A stretch of 64,000 bases of DNA from Xenorhabdus nematophila ATCC 19061 (GCF_000252955.1 NC_014228.1:372001-436000); one strand, 5' to 3'; counted from the stretch's first letter, positions 1-8,900 are shown. Notes: generated by a model not told the origin, from the sequence alone. A program made the numbers and translations.

Positions 1-571
1 TGGCCTTAAATCCTATCCATGCACCACTTACGCGTGATGCAGCCCAGCCCCATAAGCCGACATCAAGATAGTCAGCAGTCGATGCCGGATGCAAAACAGG
101 CATACTCCATGACATCAAACTGAGATCGGATTGATGGGACAGAGAGGAAGAGACACAACCGTGATCATCTCCCAGGATAACCAAGACACCGCCGTGTGGT
201 GAGGAGCCATAGGCATTGCCATGTCTTAAGGCATCTCCGGAACGATCAACTCCCGGCCCTTTCCCGTACCACATTCCGAAAACACCGCTCACTTGTCTGT
301 CTGGATCAGATTCTACTTTTTGAGTACCTATCAGTGCATTTGCCGCAAGATCTTCATTGATGGCAGGTTGAAAACGAATATTGGCTTGAATAAGTTCTTT
401 GCTGCGTTGCCATAATATTTGGTCTAAGCGGGCCAGGGGGGAACCGCGATAACCTGAAACGAATCCTGCTGTGTTAAGATTGTAAATCTCATCTAACTCA
501 GCTTGAGCGAGTAGAAGGTCAACGAGAGCTTCAGTGCCTGTGACGAATTTAGAGTGATAATATCGAGCCAT
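1..571 (-). CDS. Indolepyruvate ferredoxin oxidoreductase-like protein, N-terminal part (cut by window edge)
   Basis: Reading the minus strand from the ATG at 569-571 gives about 190 codons with no stop before the window edge, so the gene continues to the left. An AGAGAGGG ribosome-binding site lies just upstream of the ATG. The product matches the N-terminal thiamine-pyrophosphate-binding part of the large fused indolepyruvate:ferredoxin oxidoreductases: I see GFVSGYRGSPLARLD (residues about 37-51), then RFQPAINEDLAANA, GVFGMWYGKGPGVDRSGD, HGGVLVILGDDHG and MPVLHPAS in the usual order. The family oxidatively decarboxylates arylpyruvates derived from aromatic amino acids to aryl-acyl-CoA. The first 190 residues are well conserved, so the gene looks intact here; cofactor and CoA domains lie outside the window. 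A link with the aromatic cluster at 3.9-10.7 kb is possible but unproven. Confidence 0.85.
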   Translation of the reverse strand, partial: MARYYHSKFVTGTEALVDLLLAQAELDEIYNLNTAGFVSGYRGSPLARLDQILWQRSKELIQANIRFQPAINEDLAANALIGTQKVESDPDRQVSGVFGMWYGKGPGVDRSGDALRHGNAYGSSPHGGVLVILGDDHGCVSSSLSHQSDLSLMSWSMPVLHPASTADYLDVGLWGWAASRVSGAWIGFKA

Positions 572-726
572 GTTTTTGACCCTCTCTGGAGAGCATAATT
601 ATCTAATTTGCAATCAAAATTGGAGCTAATCTATTTCCCTGAAATACTTACGACAAGCATAAATCTTATTAGATGTTGGTTAATTGTTTATTTAATGTTG
701 CTTTTTGTGGTGCTCGGCTATCTTAG

Positions 727-814
727 CAATTTCGCCGTAAACCCTCGCCCGATGAGGGCGGGGATATAAGCAATTTCGCCGTAAACCCTCGCCCGATGAG
801 GGCGGGGATATAAG
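727..814. repeat. Two exact 44-bp tandem copies of an IS200/IS605-type right-end hairpin
   Basis: Two identical 44-bp units (727-770 and 771-814) follow each other without a gap. Each contains TTCGCCGTAAACCCTCGCCC followed by GATGAGGGCGGGG, which folds into a short GC-rich hairpin. From memory this is the sequence found at the 3' end of tnpB genes and right ends of IS200/IS605 elements in enterobacteria, which also encodes the scaffold of the TnpB guide RNA. No transposase or TnpB reading frame is present nearby. The rest of the 409-base stretch 572-980 shows nothing else I recognise. Confidence 0.55.
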
Positions 815-980
815 CGTGGAGATTTAAGTAAAGGACTTGCCATTTTATCTGAACATGTTCATAATGGCGCGCATTCTTGATAGGTAATCTCAGAGAATTA
901 TCCTTGTTGGTCATAGGGTTAACAAGCGTCTGGCACTCACCGTTCAAGGTATCTTTGGCTATACAGTAGCCGTCAGCGAC

Positions 981-1056
<76 letters not shown>

Positions 1057-1082
1057 ATATATAAAATCCAAATAAATAAAGT

Positions 1083-1210
1083 TATACACTTCGTCTTTCA
1101 AACTGCCTCTTTGTTGGCTGCGCTCGCTCACTCCGGTCACATAGTTATCTATGCCTCCCGGGGATTTGCTCTTTTGCCGTCGCGATGCAACTTGAAATCC
1201 ATTGTGTATA
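1083..1210. repeat. ERIC (IRU) repeat element
   Basis: A 128-bp imperfect palindrome with ends TATACAC...TTTCAA and TTGAAAT...GTGTATA. The core has the ERIC signature on the minus strand, a CCCCGGGAGG / ATAGATAACTATGTGACCGG / AGTGAGCG pattern. The length agrees with the usual element of about 127 bp. The remaining bases up to the LysR gene hold nothing recognisable. Confidence 0.85.
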
Positions 1211-1313
1211 TCTCCTCATCATAATTTCGGCTGGCATTTTCTCATCCTTCTTCACGGCAACCGACTTCTTCAAAGCCAAATCGTTGGTAGAATAATCGAT
1301 TGCAAGCAAAAGA

Positions 1314-2216
1314 TCATTCCAGTTTCTCTGACTCCTTCCAACACAATACTATCCAATCAATTAATGCTGATATTTGACTGGGAACATAGTGGTTTTTCAT
1401 TCTTAGCAGATGAATCGGCAATGTCGGTAATTGCCAGTCTGGTAAGAGTCTGACTAATTTTTTATTGAGAATGGCCTCATTGAATAGCCAGGCAGGGCCA
1501 GCGTGAATACCCACTCCGTGACATACGGCTTGGTAGATTGCACCGACATTATTCAGATAAAAACTACCGGATAGCTCTACGTGTTCCACTACACGATCGC
1601 GGGAAAGCTGCAAGCGGGTAGGAGAGGTATTTTGACGGAGCGAATAAATAACCGACTTATGATAATTCAGGTCTTGAGGGTGTTTTGGAGTCCCGTGTTT
1701 TAGCAGATATTCAGGGCTGGCGCATAGTACCCCGGACATATTGCCCAGTTTTTTGGCAATCAGAGTAGAAGCCGGCAGTTCTCCGATACGTATAGCAAGA
1801 TCAATGCCTTCTTGCCGAAGATCCAAACACTGGTCTGAAAGTACTAAGTCGAAAGTAATATCAGGGTTCTGGAGTTGAAAAAGAGTCAGCCATTGCGTGA
1901 CATAGTGTTCTCCGAAATTGACCGGAGCGGTTATTTTGATTTTGCCAACCAATGATTTATTGTTGATATCACTCAATACGCCATCTATTTCGTCCAGTAA
2001 AGGGCGCATTTGTTCATATGCCACGGTTCCGGCTGCCGTCAGGCTAAGTTTTCTGGTCGAACGATTAATCAATTGGGCTTTGAGCTGATGTTCAAGTGCC
2101 GCCAAGCGTCGGCTGGCAACAGAAGGATCTAGATGTAAGTCTTTTGCTGCTTTTATCAGGCTGCCTCTTTCGACAATACGAAAAAAGAGATGCCAGAGTG
2201 TCAGATCATGATTCAT
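1314..2216 (-). CDS. LysR-family transcriptional regulator
   Basis: The 300-residue product is the normal length for the family. Residues about 5-64 form the winged helix-turn-helix (GSLIKAAKDLHLDPSVASRRL then LEHQLKAQLINRSTRKLSLT is split across it), and residues about 90-290 form the substrate-binding fold (VGKIKITAPVNFGEHYV onward). It belongs to the CrgA/DsdC-like branch that regulates divergent neighbours. It is transcribed away from the exporter gene at 2342 with only 125 bp between, which holds a perfect small palindrome (2247-2261). I infer that it controls the exporter and perhaps the aromatic cluster beyond; the effector is unknown. Confidence 0.88.
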   Translation of the reverse strand: MNHDLTLWHLFFRIVERGSLIKAAKDLHLDPSVASRRLAALEHQLKAQLINRSTRKLSLTAAGTVAYEQMRPLLDEIDGVLSDINNKSLVGKIKITAPVNFGEHYVTQWLTLFQLQNPDITFDLVLSDQCLDLRQEGIDLAIRIGELPASTLIAKKLGNMSGVLCASPEYLLKHGTPKHPQDLNYHKSVIYSLRQNTSPTRLQLSRDRVVEHVELSGSFYLNNVGAIYQAVCHGVGIHAGPAWLFNEAILNKKLVRLLPDWQLPTLPIHLLRMKNHYVPSQISALIDWIVLCWKESEKLE

Positions 2217-2246
2217 GCTATTCCCACAATTTATATTTGAGTATAT

Positions 2247-2261
2247 AGCAATATTATTGCT
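2247..2261. promoter_or_regulatory. Palindrome in LysR/exporter intergenic region, candidate operator
   Basis: AGCAATATTATTGCT is a perfect 15-base palindrome (7-base arms and one central base) in the 125-bp gap between two divergent genes. LysR proteins typically bind interrupted palindromes near divergent promoters, so this is a likely binding site. Function is inferred from position and symmetry only. Confidence 0.45.
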
Positions 2262-2298
2262 GTTTTTACATAAGTAAAATCAAACTTTCGAGAACTCT

Positions 2299-2325
2299 TT
2301 ATTGAAAGACACTTATTGAAAGACA
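2299..2325. repeat. Two direct repeats upstream of the exporter start
   Basis: TTATTGAAAGACA occurs at 2299-2311 and again at 2313-2325, a 14-base period. It lies between the palindrome and the ribosome-binding site of the exporter gene, so it is in the leader or overlaps the promoter. It could be a recent slippage duplication or a second protein-binding site. Confidence 0.6.
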
Positions 2326-2341
2326 TCGTGGAGAACGTGGC

Positions 2342-3847
2342 ATGCAGATGAAAAAATCATTGAGTCGCTACTGGGTTTTAGTGGCTGTTTGCATGGCTGG
2401 GTTAATTCTACCCTTGGAATATACTGGCCCGGCAGTGGCTTTGCCTGCGATCCAAAACGAATTGGGCGGCAGCGGAATTGCTTTATCCTGGGTTATCAAT
2501 GCATTTGCGTTAAGTTTTGGTAGTGCTGTCATGGCGGCTGGGGCACTGGCTGATCAATATGGGCGTAAGAAGATGTTTGTGATTGGCATAGCGGGTTTCA
2601 CGCTATTTTCGGTCATTGTCAGCGTTGCCGGTAATGTCGTTTTTCTGGATTTAGTGCGGGGTCTCCAGGGGTTTTTTGCCGCCTTAACGATGGCGGGAGG
2701 AAATGCATCCTTGGCTCAGGAATTTGATGGACGTGCAAGAACCAAGGCGTTTGGATTACTGGGAACGGCTTTTGGTGCTGGCCTGGCATTCGGGCCTGTG
2801 ATATCAGGTGTTTTAGTAGAGACTTTGGGCTGGCGTTCTGTTTTTCTGCTGGGAGCCGTATTCGGGGGGATTGCACTGATAATCGGCGGGATTCATATGC
2901 GGGATTCGCGGGACCCTGATGCAGCTAAACTCGATATTAAGGGCTTGACCAGCTTTACATCATTTTTAGTATTGCTGACATTTGGCATCATGCAAATTCC
3001 ACAAAGTGGAATAGGTAGCCTCACTGTTATCTTGCTGCTCAGCGCCGCTGTAATGATGTTAGCTATTTTCATTGCCTGTGAATTAACTCATGCTCGTCCA
3101 ATGTTGGATATTTCCCTCTTTCGGTACAAAAAATTTGTCGGAGTGCAATTCCTGCCATTGGCAACGGCTGTCTGTTTTATTGTCCTGCTGATATTGTTAC
3201 CTATCCGTCTGATTGGTATTGAAGGCTATAGCGCAATTCAAGCGGGAGAGATGATGCTTGCCCTGTCAGCCCCAATGCTTTTTGTTCCTTTTCTTGCCGC
3301 GTTACTGACCCGTTGGGTTTCATCCCCGATACTCTCTTGCATGGGCTTATTATGTGCCGCAATTGGGCTGGCTTGGTTGGCAAATATGCCCGTAGGAACC
3401 GAACCGACAACATTAATGCTGCCATTGTTACTCATTGGCATTGGAACGGGCTTTCCCTGGGGATTAATGGATGATCTTTCAATCCGGGTCGTGCCGATTG
3501 AGCGGGCGGGAATGGCGACGGGTATTTTCACCACAATGCGGGCTTGTGGTGAAGCTATATGTGTGGCGGGTGCATTGGCAATGCTGAATTTCCTTTTGCA
3601 TCTGAATTTACGGCAGGTTTCCCAACAATCTCCTGATGTAATTTCAACTGCGGCTAATAATATGACAACTGGCAATTTTGAAGGTGCCAAAGGAGTACTT
3701 GCCAGTTTATCGGGGCAGGATTTCATGACCATTTATAGCGGAGCTTTCAGTATCCTGACCTATACCCTGATGGGTATAACATTATTTGCTGCTGCTGTTT
3801 CCTTTTTTACGCTAAGAAATGATCGAATAGTTTCATATTCTAATTAA
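2342..3847 (+). CDS. MFS exporter, DHA2 (EmrB/QacA) type, 14 membrane spans
   Basis: The 501-residue protein is very hydrophobic throughout and fits a 14-helix inner-membrane antiporter. Early landmarks are GPAVALPAIQNELG (the motif C/D1 region of DHA2 proteins, residues 29-42) and GALADQYGRKKMFVIG (motif A, residues 67-82). Such proteins use the proton gradient to export drugs, dyes or self-made metabolites. The gene heads the AT-rich cluster, 49 bp ahead of the next gene, so it may export its product. The start could also be the ATG two codons later. The substrate cannot be told from the sequence. Confidence 0.88.
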   Translation: MQMKKSLSRYWVLVAVCMAGLILPLEYTGPAVALPAIQNELGGSGIALSWVINAFALSFGSAVMAAGALADQYGRKKMFVIGIAGFTLFSVIVSVAGNVVFLDLVRGLQGFFAALTMAGGNASLAQEFDGRARTKAFGLLGTAFGAGLAFGPVISGVLVETLGWRSVFLLGAVFGGIALIIGGIHMRDSRDPDAAKLDIKGLTSFTSFLVLLTFGIMQIPQSGIGSLTVILLLSAAVMMLAIFIACELTHARPMLDISLFRYKKFVGVQFLPLATAVCFIVLLILLPIRLIGIEGYSAIQAGEMMLALSAPMLFVPFLAALLTRWVSSPILSCMGLLCAAIGLAWLANMPVGTEPTTLMLPLLLIGIGTGFPWGLMDDLSIRVVPIERAGMATGIFTTMRACGEAICVAGALAMLNFLLHLNLRQVSQQSPDVISTAANNMTTGNFEGAKGVLASLSGQDFMTIYSGAFSILTYTLMGITLFAAAVSFFTLRNDRIVSYSN

Positions 3848-3896
3848 GTGAGTGGTAACAAGATGGTCAATAATAGTGTGTCCTGGAGGCATTATT

Positions 3897-4601
3897 ATGA
3901 ATACGAATTCAAATCTGTCATTAGAAAAATTGTCTTTTACACTTAAACTTATCCCTATATCAGAAATATTATTATCTGATGAATTTTATTCAGGTACATG
4001 GAAAACAGTTGCTCAATGGTGTGTGGATTATTTATGTAATCCACATCCTGAATTAGGAAGGTCTGGTGTTGTCTGTCCTCACTCACAGGTCTCGATGAAA
4101 AAAGAGACTTTCTGGATTACTGAGATAAAAACTAAAGGGCGAACAGAGAAGGAGATAAAGGAAGATATTGTCAGTCTTGCTCACCTTTTTTATGAGCAAG
4201 AACCCCGTAATGGAAATGAAGTTCAATTTAAAACTATTGTCAGTGTCTGGGATGATCTTTATCCAGAAGAGTATATTTCTAATCTGCATTCTGAAATGAA
4301 ACCAATATTTTTACGCATGGGATTAATGTTGGGGGAGTTTTTTAGTTCTTGCGAAAAAACAGGATTAAGGAATCCAATTTTTTATCCTTTATGTTCTCCT
4401 GTTCCATTATTAGTTGTCAGAGATATGTTGGAATTTGATATCGCATTTCTTTCAGACTCAGAAGAATATGTCTCAGAGTATATTAATAAGTATGGAGAGA
4501 GGGGAGTCTTAGCAATTAATAATGTACTTAACAATAATAAAAAAATTCATCTTAGTGACAAGCAAGTCTCGATATTGAAATCATATTTGATGCATAAATA
4601 A
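3897..4601 (+). CDS. Uncharacterised protein, DUF6875-like
   Basis: A 234-residue soluble protein with no signal peptide or membrane helix. I place the start at the ATG at 3897 because TGGAGG lies 7 bases ahead; an upstream GTG in frame at 3852 has no good ribosome-binding site. The segment NPHPELGRSGVVCPHS (about residues 48-63), followed by a region rich in acidic residues and a C-terminal LEFDIAFLSDSEEYV stretch, recalls a family I believe is listed as DUF6875, seen in secondary-metabolite loci. I know no function for it. The conserved Cys-Pro-His could bind a ligand or metal. Its C-terminal coding sequence recurs as a fossil at 8901-8984. It is the first gene of the presumed operon behind the exporter. 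Confidence 0.75.
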   Translation: MNTNSNLSLEKLSFTLKLIPISEILLSDEFYSGTWKTVAQWCVDYLCNPHPELGRSGVVCPHSQVSMKKETFWITEIKTKGRTEKEIKEDIVSLAHLFYEQEPRNGNEVQFKTIVSVWDDLYPEEYISNLHSEMKPIFLRMGLMLGEFFSSCEKTGLRNPIFYPLCSPVPLLVVRDMLEFDIAFLSDSEEYVSEYINKYGERGVLAINNVLNNNKKIHLSDKQVSILKSYLMHK

Positions 4602-4642
4602 TGTAGTCCTATAACAATAACTATTATTAAAGGGAAATAATT

Positions 4643-6046
4643 ATGTCGAGTTCTTTTCCAGAGCCTTGGCGTATTAAAATGGTTGAACCAATAAAAATGA
4701 CCACTAGGGCTCAACGAGTTAATAGATTGATAGAAGCCGGGTTGAATCCGTTTATTTTAAAATCAGAAGATGTATTTATTGATTTGCTGACTGATAGCGG
4801 AACAGGAGCTATGAGTGATCGGCAATGGGCTGGCATGTTTTTGGGCGATGAGTCTTATGCCGGCAGCAAGAGTTATTATCAATTGTCACAGACCGTCGAA
4901 GATCTATTTGGTTTTCAATACACCATTCCTGTGCATCAAGGCCGAGGAGCAGAACAAATACTTTTTCCCTTACTTGTTGAATTAGCAAAAGAAAAAGGTG
5001 CATCTGAGCCTGTTTTTTTGTCCAATCATCATTTTGATACTACAAAAGCCCATATAGAATTATCAGGTGCCAGAGCGAATAATCTCATTTGTGCTTCTTC
5101 ACTACAAACTGAAATTGCGGATGATTGGAAAGGAAACTTTGATTTAGAACAATTGTCCAATGAAATTAACAATAATCAGAAAAACATTGTTGCCATTATT
5201 ATTACAATTACATGTAATAGTGTCGGTGGGCAGCCAGTTTCTATGGAAAATATCCGAAGTGCGGCACAAATGGCGCGTGATTCTGGTATTCCAGTTATTA
5301 TTGATGCAGCGAGGTTTTCAGAAAATGCCTATTTTATTAAAAAAAGGGAAAGCGCATTTTTTCACAAAAGTATATCCACGATCGTTAAAGAAATGTTTAA
5401 TGAAGCAGACATATTTACTATGTCTGCAAAGAAAGATGGCATGGTAAATATTGGTGGTTTATGTTGCTTTCGTAATAATGAATCTCTGTTCAGGCAAGTT
5501 CAGCTAAGATGTGTTCTGATGGAAGGATTTGTGACATATGGAGGGTTAGCAGGACGGGATATGTCAGCAATGGCGATTGGATTAAGGGAAGCGCTGGATG
5601 AAAATCATTTACACAGTCGAATAGCTCAGGTTGAATATTTGGGCACAAAATTACAACAAGCCGGTATTCCTATTCAAACCCCTGTGGGAGGACACGCGGT
5701 ATTTGTTGATGTGCGTAAAATATTCCCTGATATCAAACCGGAGAATTTCCCTGCTCAGGTTCTTTGTAATGCGTTGTATTTAGAAAGCGGTATTAGAGCA
5801 ACTGAAATAGGTTCATTAATGATGGGAAGAGATCCCATTACTGGACAGCAGGAACCTTCATTGTTTGAATTAATGAGGTTAACTATTCCACGCCGGACTT
5901 ATACCGATAGTCATATGAATTATGTTGCAGATTCATTGATTGAGGTTGTTAAAAAAGCTGACATGTTAAAACCTCTTGAATTTGAATATGAACCTAAAAT
6001 ATTAAGGCAATTTACTGCTCGCTTTAGGGAAATTGAGCGAAGATAA
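4643..6046 (+). CDS. Tryptophanase / tyrosine phenol-lyase family PLP enzyme
   Basis: The 467-residue protein aligns along its full length with TnaA and Tpl, PLP enzymes that split tryptophan or tyrosine to indole or phenol, pyruvate and ammonia (reversible for Tpl). [18 protein letters not shown] (residues 48-65), THQGRGAE-like VHQGRGAE, the PLP lysine in [13 protein letters not shown] (Lys264 by homology) and RLTIPRRTY (412-420) are all kept. The side-chain-specificity regions are closer to tryptophanase: FDTT at 131-134 and IRATEIGS at 384-391. However, the position of the tryptophanase-specific histidine near the C terminus (LRHFTA in E. coli, Phe in Tpl) is glutamine here (LRQFTA, Gln456). 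Substrate is therefore uncertain. There is no tnaC-like leader. It is 41 bp after the previous gene and 10 bp before the next. Confidence 0.88.
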   Translation: MSSSFPEPWRIKMVEPIKMTTRAQRVNRLIEAGLNPFILKSEDVFIDLLTDSGTGAMSDRQWAGMFLGDESYAGSKSYYQLSQTVEDLFGFQYTIPVHQGRGAEQILFPLLVELAKEKGASEPVFLSNHHFDTTKAHIELSGARANNLICASSLQTEIADDWKGNFDLEQLSNEINNNQKNIVAIIITITCNSVGGQPVSMENIRSAAQMARDSGIPVIIDAARFSENAYFIKKRESAFFHKSISTIVKEMFNEADIFTMSAKKDGMVNIGGLCCFRNNESLFRQVQLRCVLMEGFVTYGGLAGRDMSAMAIGLREALDENHLHSRIAQVEYLGTKLQQAGIPIQTPVGGHAVFVDVRKIFPDIKPENFPAQVLCNALYLESGIRATEIGSLMMGRDPITGQQEPSLFELMRLTIPRRTYTDSHMNYVADSLIEVVKKADMLKPLEFEYEPKILRQFTARFREIERR

Positions 6047-6056
6047 GGAGCCGGAA

Positions 6057-7274
6057 ATGCAAACTACAATGTATTCTGAATGGGGAAAAAACAGCAATGT
6101 TATACCTACATCAGCTGACCAGTTTCATCAAATGGCTTTAAATATACGTAGAGTGCTGAGGGAAAAACAAGACGAACATAATAAATTGGGGACCTATGCT
6201 CTGGGTTTGCATGAGTGGTTTTTGAAACAGGGATTTTATCGCTTATTACAACCTAAAAAGTATGGTGGTTTTGAATTCTCTTTTTCTGAGTATTACAGAA
6301 TCATGCTGGCAATCTCAGAAGGACATCCTTCTCTTGGTTGGGGGTTGACTCTCGGAGCCTCACATGTCTTTTTAATTGCTTCACATTGGCCTGAGTCTGT
6401 TCAGAATGAGCTTTTAAATGGCAATGAACAGTTTATTGCGGCGCATAAGGCATTTCCGGCAGGAACATGCAAAAGGGTAAGTCAGGGATATATCGTGGAT
6501 GGTATTTTCTCCTATTGTAGTGGCATAACTTATGCGAGCCATGTAATTCTCTCCGTAATGTGTGATTCACAGTATCCAATAAATTGCATTATTCCCAAGC
6601 AGGATTTTGAAATATTGAATGATTGGGGTGAACAGCGGACATTGGGAATGTGGGCAAGTGGTTCCAATAGTATCCGGCTGAACTCGGTGTTTGTACCAGA
6701 GAGAATGGTCAGTCCGTTTCGTGCATTTTATGCAGATCAAAATGTTGATCATGGTACTGAAGGAACAAGAGTGCACAATAATTCTATGTACTTAGGTTAT
6801 TTAATGGCTCCTTATCACGCCAATCTGCTTGTTCCTATTATCGGTGCCAGTAAAGCAGCGCTTGAAGAATTCAGAAAATATGAAAAACCGGGCGATATAA
6901 ATGAAATGATGTTTATCCGTGCATTGGGTCTGGCAACATTACTTTCTGATTCAGCAGAGGCCATATTATTTAATGTATTCGATAAATACTCTTCATTCTG
7001 TCAGCGTTGGGAAGAGCATAGATTACCTATGACTGTGGATGAAAATTTGCGTTTATGGGGGCTGCTGCAACAAGCGGGTCGTTTAGCAAGTGAAAGTATT
7101 GATACGCTGTTTCGGAATGCGGGTTCATCGGCGGCATTAAAAGGGTCTCGCCTTCTTCAATATTTTAATGATACACAAATGTATCGTGGTCATGTTGGTT
7201 CTCAGTGGGAGCAACTCTCTTTATATGTTGGGCGTTCAATACTGAATAGAAAAATTTCTTTTCTTGATCTTTAA
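6057..7274 (+). CDS. Acyl-CoA-dehydrogenase-fold flavoprotein, probable aromatic monooxygenase
   Basis: I choose the ATG at 6057 because GGAG ends 6 bases before it; the frame is open back to a TTG at 6033 inside the preceding gene. The 405-residue product has the acyl-CoA-dehydrogenase fold: an N-terminal helical part with LLQPKKYGGFEFSFSEYYRI, a central beta domain with WASGSNSIRLNSVFVPERMV (about residues 198-217 of the fold) and a C-terminal helical domain ending in YVGRSIL. It lacks an obvious catalytic glutamate motif of fatty-acid enzymes and resembles group D flavin monooxygenases such as HsaA, HpaH C2 and the indole oxygenases IacA/IifC. These need reduced flavin from a partner reductase, which is not encoded here. 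The last codons recur as a fossil before the second HpaB gene. Confidence 0.8.
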   Translation: MQTTMYSEWGKNSNVIPTSADQFHQMALNIRRVLREKQDEHNKLGTYALGLHEWFLKQGFYRLLQPKKYGGFEFSFSEYYRIMLAISEGHPSLGWGLTLGASHVFLIASHWPESVQNELLNGNEQFIAAHKAFPAGTCKRVSQGYIVDGIFSYCSGITYASHVILSVMCDSQYPINCIIPKQDFEILNDWGEQRTLGMWASGSNSIRLNSVFVPERMVSPFRAFYADQNVDHGTEGTRVHNNSMYLGYLMAPYHANLLVPIIGASKAALEEFRKYEKPGDINEMMFIRALGLATLLSDSAEAILFNVFDKYSSFCQRWEEHRLPMTVDENLRLWGLLQQAGRLASESIDTLFRNAGSSAALKGSRLLQYFNDTQMYRGHVGSQWEQLSLYVGRSILNRKISFLDL

Positions 7275-7307
7275 AACGAGTCAATAGACCAAAGGGGTGT
7301 AGAAAAG

Positions 7308-8741
7308 ATGATTAGAACTGGGGAGCAATATATTGAGGATCTACGTGATGGACGTACTATTTTTATAAACGGAGAAAAGATTATTCATCATGTTGATCAT
7401 CCGGCATTTAAAAATGCGATTAGAACGATTGCTGGTTTATACGATTATCAGAAAGAAAATTTTGAGAAGATGACTTTTATGACGGAATCAGGTCATCGTG
7501 TAGGCCGGTATTGGGAGTTTCCAACAACACATCAAAAATTAATAGAACGAGGACAGGCAACCTATGATTGGGCGATACAGGGAGCTGGTTGGATAGGCAG
7601 AAGTCCTGATCATGTCTCATCAGCACTGGTTGGAATGATGACTCATATTGATGTATTTGAAAGTTATTCACAAGAACGGGCAGATGCCTTGAGGAATTAC
7701 TTTGCTTATGTGAGTGAGAAAGATTTATACCTGACTTATGCTCTAGTGAATCCACAGGGTGATCGCTCAAAGACACCTGGTGAACATTCTAAAAATCTCT
7801 ATCACACGTTAGGCTTGGTTGAAAAAAACGTACATGGAATCATTGTCAGGGGGGCTAAGATGCTTGCAACAGGAGCACCGTTAGCTGATGAAATTCTGGT
7901 TGGTGTTCAAAATCCCCTTAAACCAGGTATTGATGAGCGTTATGCGTTATCTTTTGCGCTTCCGTTGAATACTAAAGGTATCAAAATAATCTCACGGAGA
8001 GCTTACGGACTAGATGTAAATTCCAAAGATTATCCGTTATCGTATCGATTTGATGAAAATGACGCAGTTCTCTATTTTGATGATGTATTTGTGCCCTGGG
8101 AACGCGTATTTCTTTTTGAAAATATTGAGATGTGTCGGAAGCAATTTCATTCAACGGGCGCAGAAATGTTGATGGATACGCAGAGTATGGCTCGATACGC
8201 GGTTAAGTTGCATTTTCTGGCAGGATTAGCCCAAACAATGGCGGAAGCCAATGGAATCGATAAATACCCCGCTGTAAGAGAATCTCTTGCTGAGCTTGCC
8301 TGTTATGCCATGAATATTGAAGGACTTTTCAGGAGTCTGATCCATAATCCAAAAACGTATAACGGCTATTATCTTCCTGATCAGACCCAGCTTTATGCCT
8401 GCCAGGTAGTTGCGCAATCTATTTATCCAAAGGTGGTGAATACGATACGAAACTTAGCTGGAGGCGGTGTGATTATGTTGCCGTCCAGTGAAGAAGATTT
8501 GCTGAATGATGAAATATTAAGTGTGATTGAGAAAACGCAGTACTCATCTATTTTTTCCCCGGTTGAAAAAATTCGCCTGATGAAACTTGTCTGGGATTCG
8601 GTTGGCTCAGAGTTTGCGTCAAGGCACCTGCAATATGAAATGTTTTATTCTGGTTCACGTGTTGTCACGCTTAATCGTCTATATAATCGTTATGATTGGA
8701 CATTTGCGAAAGAATTAATTAAACGTATCAAGGAACCCTAG
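7308..8741 (+). CDS. HpaB/PvcC-type FAD-dependent monooxygenase, copy 1
   Basis: The 477-residue protein belongs to the 4-hydroxyphenylacetate 3-monooxygenase large-subunit family: RTGEQYIEDLRDGR at the N terminus, GWIGRSPDH at 94-102, YALVNPQGDRSKTPGEH at 144-160, FVPWERVF at about 262-269 and LAGGGVIMLPSS at about 378-389. Such enzymes use FADH2 and oxygen to hydroxylate phenols next to an existing hydroxyl. By motif alignment from memory with Thermus HpaB, the substrate-contacting Arg, Tyr and His are Arg98, His102 and Tyr144 here, so the substrate differs from hydroxyphenylacetate. No HpaC reductase gene is in the window. It ends the first transcription unit, before a terminator at 8780-8812. 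Confidence 0.87.
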   Translation: MIRTGEQYIEDLRDGRTIFINGEKIIHHVDHPAFKNAIRTIAGLYDYQKENFEKMTFMTESGHRVGRYWEFPTTHQKLIERGQATYDWAIQGAGWIGRSPDHVSSALVGMMTHIDVFESYSQERADALRNYFAYVSEKDLYLTYALVNPQGDRSKTPGEHSKNLYHTLGLVEKNVHGIIVRGAKMLATGAPLADEILVGVQNPLKPGIDERYALSFALPLNTKGIKIISRRAYGLDVNSKDYPLSYRFDENDAVLYFDDVFVPWERVFLFENIEMCRKQFHSTGAEMLMDTQSMARYAVKLHFLAGLAQTMAEANGIDKYPAVRESLAELACYAMNIEGLFRSLIHNPKTYNGYYLPDQTQLYACQVVAQSIYPKVVNTIRNLAGGGVIMLPSSEEDLLNDEILSVIEKTQYSSIFSPVEKIRLMKLVWDSVGSEFASRHLQYEMFYSGSRVVTLNRLYNRYDWTFAKELIKRIKEP

Positions 8742-8779
8742 TCTTATTTTTTTGTTTTTTTCACTTTATTTGTGAGGGT

Positions 8780-8812
8780 AAAAGTGCTGACGGGTGATGT
8801 TGGCACTTTTTT
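8780..8812 (+). terminator. Rho-independent terminator after HpaB copy 1
   Basis: AAAGTGC and GCACTTT arms with a 15-base loop and a T run follow the gene by about 40 bases. The same hairpin in diverged form follows HpaB copy 2, so it was duplicated with the gene. Confidence 0.75.
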
Positions 8813-8900
8813 CTATATCATTGTGCTTGGAACTACATTTGAGCATCTTGAATTGTAATAAATCGGATTTAAACTATCACCTCCTTCGATTAAACTAACT

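Noticed and set aside
1202..1453. Frame on the plus strand between the ERIC element and the LysR gene
   Set aside because: It overlaps the well-supported LysR gene on the other strand and has no ribosome-binding site.
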